NCBI GenBank assembly: GCA_003249015.1
Contig: QBLS01000004.1
Coordinates: 186,001-250,000, forward strand
Direction of reading: 5' to 3'
Length of the DNA stretch: 64,000 nt
DNA from: Pseudanabaena sp.
Lineage (GTDB): Bacteria; Cyanobacteriota; Cyanobacteriia; Pseudanabaenales; Pseudanabaenaceae
How positions within the stretch are numbered: position 1 is the first letter of the stretch; each line of letters opens with the position of its first letter. A program made the position numbers and the translations under genes. This document shows, in pieces, positions 63,533 to 64,000 of this stretch. Under the pieces are notes generated by a model, which had not been told where the DNA came from, ran no database searches, and worked only from the letters and a program-made list of their open reading frames with translations.

Positions 63533-63883
63533 ACTTGGACTAGCCAGAGGTTACATTGGAGATTAGTGACGATAACTTCTTATAATTACTTATCCAAGGT
63601 CTATTCTGACAAATTATTCCTAGTAATAAGCTAAGAACAAGCTGTCTAACAATATCAAGCTAGTTGAGGGCGCTCTGCATCCACGACATAATGACTAAGA
63701 TGTTTCTTTACGGTTTCCTATGGCAAAGCAAGGGGTAGCTGGTACAAATCAAAACCCAGTAAACGAGTGGCGGCTCTTTGTAACACCATCGTTTGTTGGT
63801 GACAAGTATCGCCACGCCTTTGTGCTTAGCCTATAAGCTATCCGCTAAATATAAGTTAAATACAAATTAAACATAAGTTAAAT
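63533..63883. other. Intergenic region upstream of deoC and the last gene
   Basis: 350 bases. A truncated half of the hairpin element (CAAATCAAAACCCAGTAAACGAGTGGCGG) is near 63745. The last 31 bases are an 11-base-period repeat described separately. Confidence 0.5.
63853..63882 (-). promoter_or_regulatory. Three Pho-box octamers at 11-base period
   Basis: On the minus strand TTTAACTT, TTTAATTT and TTTAACTT occur at exact 11-base steps, each fitting YTTAAYYW. This is the layout of a cyanobacterial Pho box, but it abuts the ATG of the plus-strand gene and lies over 300 bases from deoC, so its target is unclear. Confidence 0.4.
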
Positions 63884-64000
63884 ATGCATATTTCCGAGTT
63901 AGATGAACTAGAAGCCTCAGTCAGTGATTTGCTGATGCTCGCAAAGGTTGAGTTAGAACAAAATCGACTCCAACAACAACGCGATCGCCAAATTCAAGAG
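63884..64000 (+). CDS. Start of a coiled-coil protein, 3' end outside the window
   Basis: ATG 63884 opens a frame that runs off the window after 39 codons (MHISELDELEASVSDLLMLA, then EQNRLQQQRDRQIQE). The residues are helix-forming with heptad-like Leu spacing. No family can be named from this fragment, and a later ATG (63933) is also possible. Confidence 0.5.
   Translation, partial: MHISELDELEASVSDLLMLAKVELEQNRLQQQRDRQIQE

Overview
The window comes from a cyanobacterium. The octamer GCGATCGC (HIP1) and its GCGATCGCC variants occur throughout, and several gene families are typical of the phylum: DUF3155, a cyanobacterial ethylene-receptor-type kinase, sucrose-phosphate synthase with its phosphatase, DUF3598, DUF4114 and HIP1-bearing intergenic hairpins. 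The dense GC-rich hairpin elements suggest a Pseudanabaena-like lineage, but that is an inference. No rRNA, tRNA, CRISPR array, transposase or integrase was seen.

Layout. 1-3.6 kb: a two-component hybrid kinase (5' end outside the window) translationally coupled to a REC-GGDEF-EAL protein. 3.7-5.85 kb: an accessory pocket on the minus strand with an antitoxin, a PIN toxin broken by an in-frame TAA, an Abi remnant and a membrane-anchored protein with integron-cassette-like ends. 5.9-10.3 kb: a phosphate operon (secreted phosphoesterase, fused PstC-PstA, PstS) behind a Pho-box-like site. 10.7-14.5 kb: Spx/ArsC protein, two exopolysaccharide genes, a TPR protein and a small conserved protein. 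15.3-21.7 kb: DUF3155, M23 peptidase, phosphohexomutase, DUF1980 protein, MnmA, peptide deformylase. 22.1-27.2 kb: the sucrose operon sps-spp-amylosucrase. 27.9-29.8 kb: VOC, SMP-30 and ABM proteins. 29.86-32.6 kb: a second accessory pocket (membrane-anchored protein, PIN/DUF4935 protein, GNAT) with attC-like sites. 32.9-38.6 kb: ethylene-receptor-like hybrid kinase, LigA, phosphofructokinase. 38.8-45.9 kb: acyltransferase, DUF309, ZnuA behind a Zur-like box, a glycogen-debranching-type enzyme, an SH3-like protein, a MITE, a double DUF305 lipoprotein. 46-49.4 kb: TetR/GST/PNPOx module and queE-queC. 49.7-56.5 kb: a two-domain kinase, DUF3598, and the phosphoketolase-phosphatase-acetate kinase operon. 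57.2-64 kb: a MerR-pentapeptide fusion, a large DUF4114/RTX protein, a lipoprotein, DeoC and a 5' gene fragment.

The most unusual signal is a pair of homologous 142-bp leaders (5697-5838 minus, 29858-29999 plus). Their similarity stops at a GTTRRRY-like junction. Each is followed by a gene unit whose 5' heptamer is exactly complementary to a heptamer just after its own stop codon, as expected of integron cassettes. The accessory genes there (Abi, PIN, GNAT, small membrane proteins) fit cassette cargo. This looks like two attI-like insertion sites with small cassette runs and no integrase nearby.

A second theme is palindromes. Many intergenic hairpins occur in families (GTGGCGGCGC-core elements with TATAGC ends; a roughly 125-bp family), and at six genes or more the stop codon lies inside the hairpin. 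The extreme case is a perfect 43-bp-arm palindrome at the end of queC.
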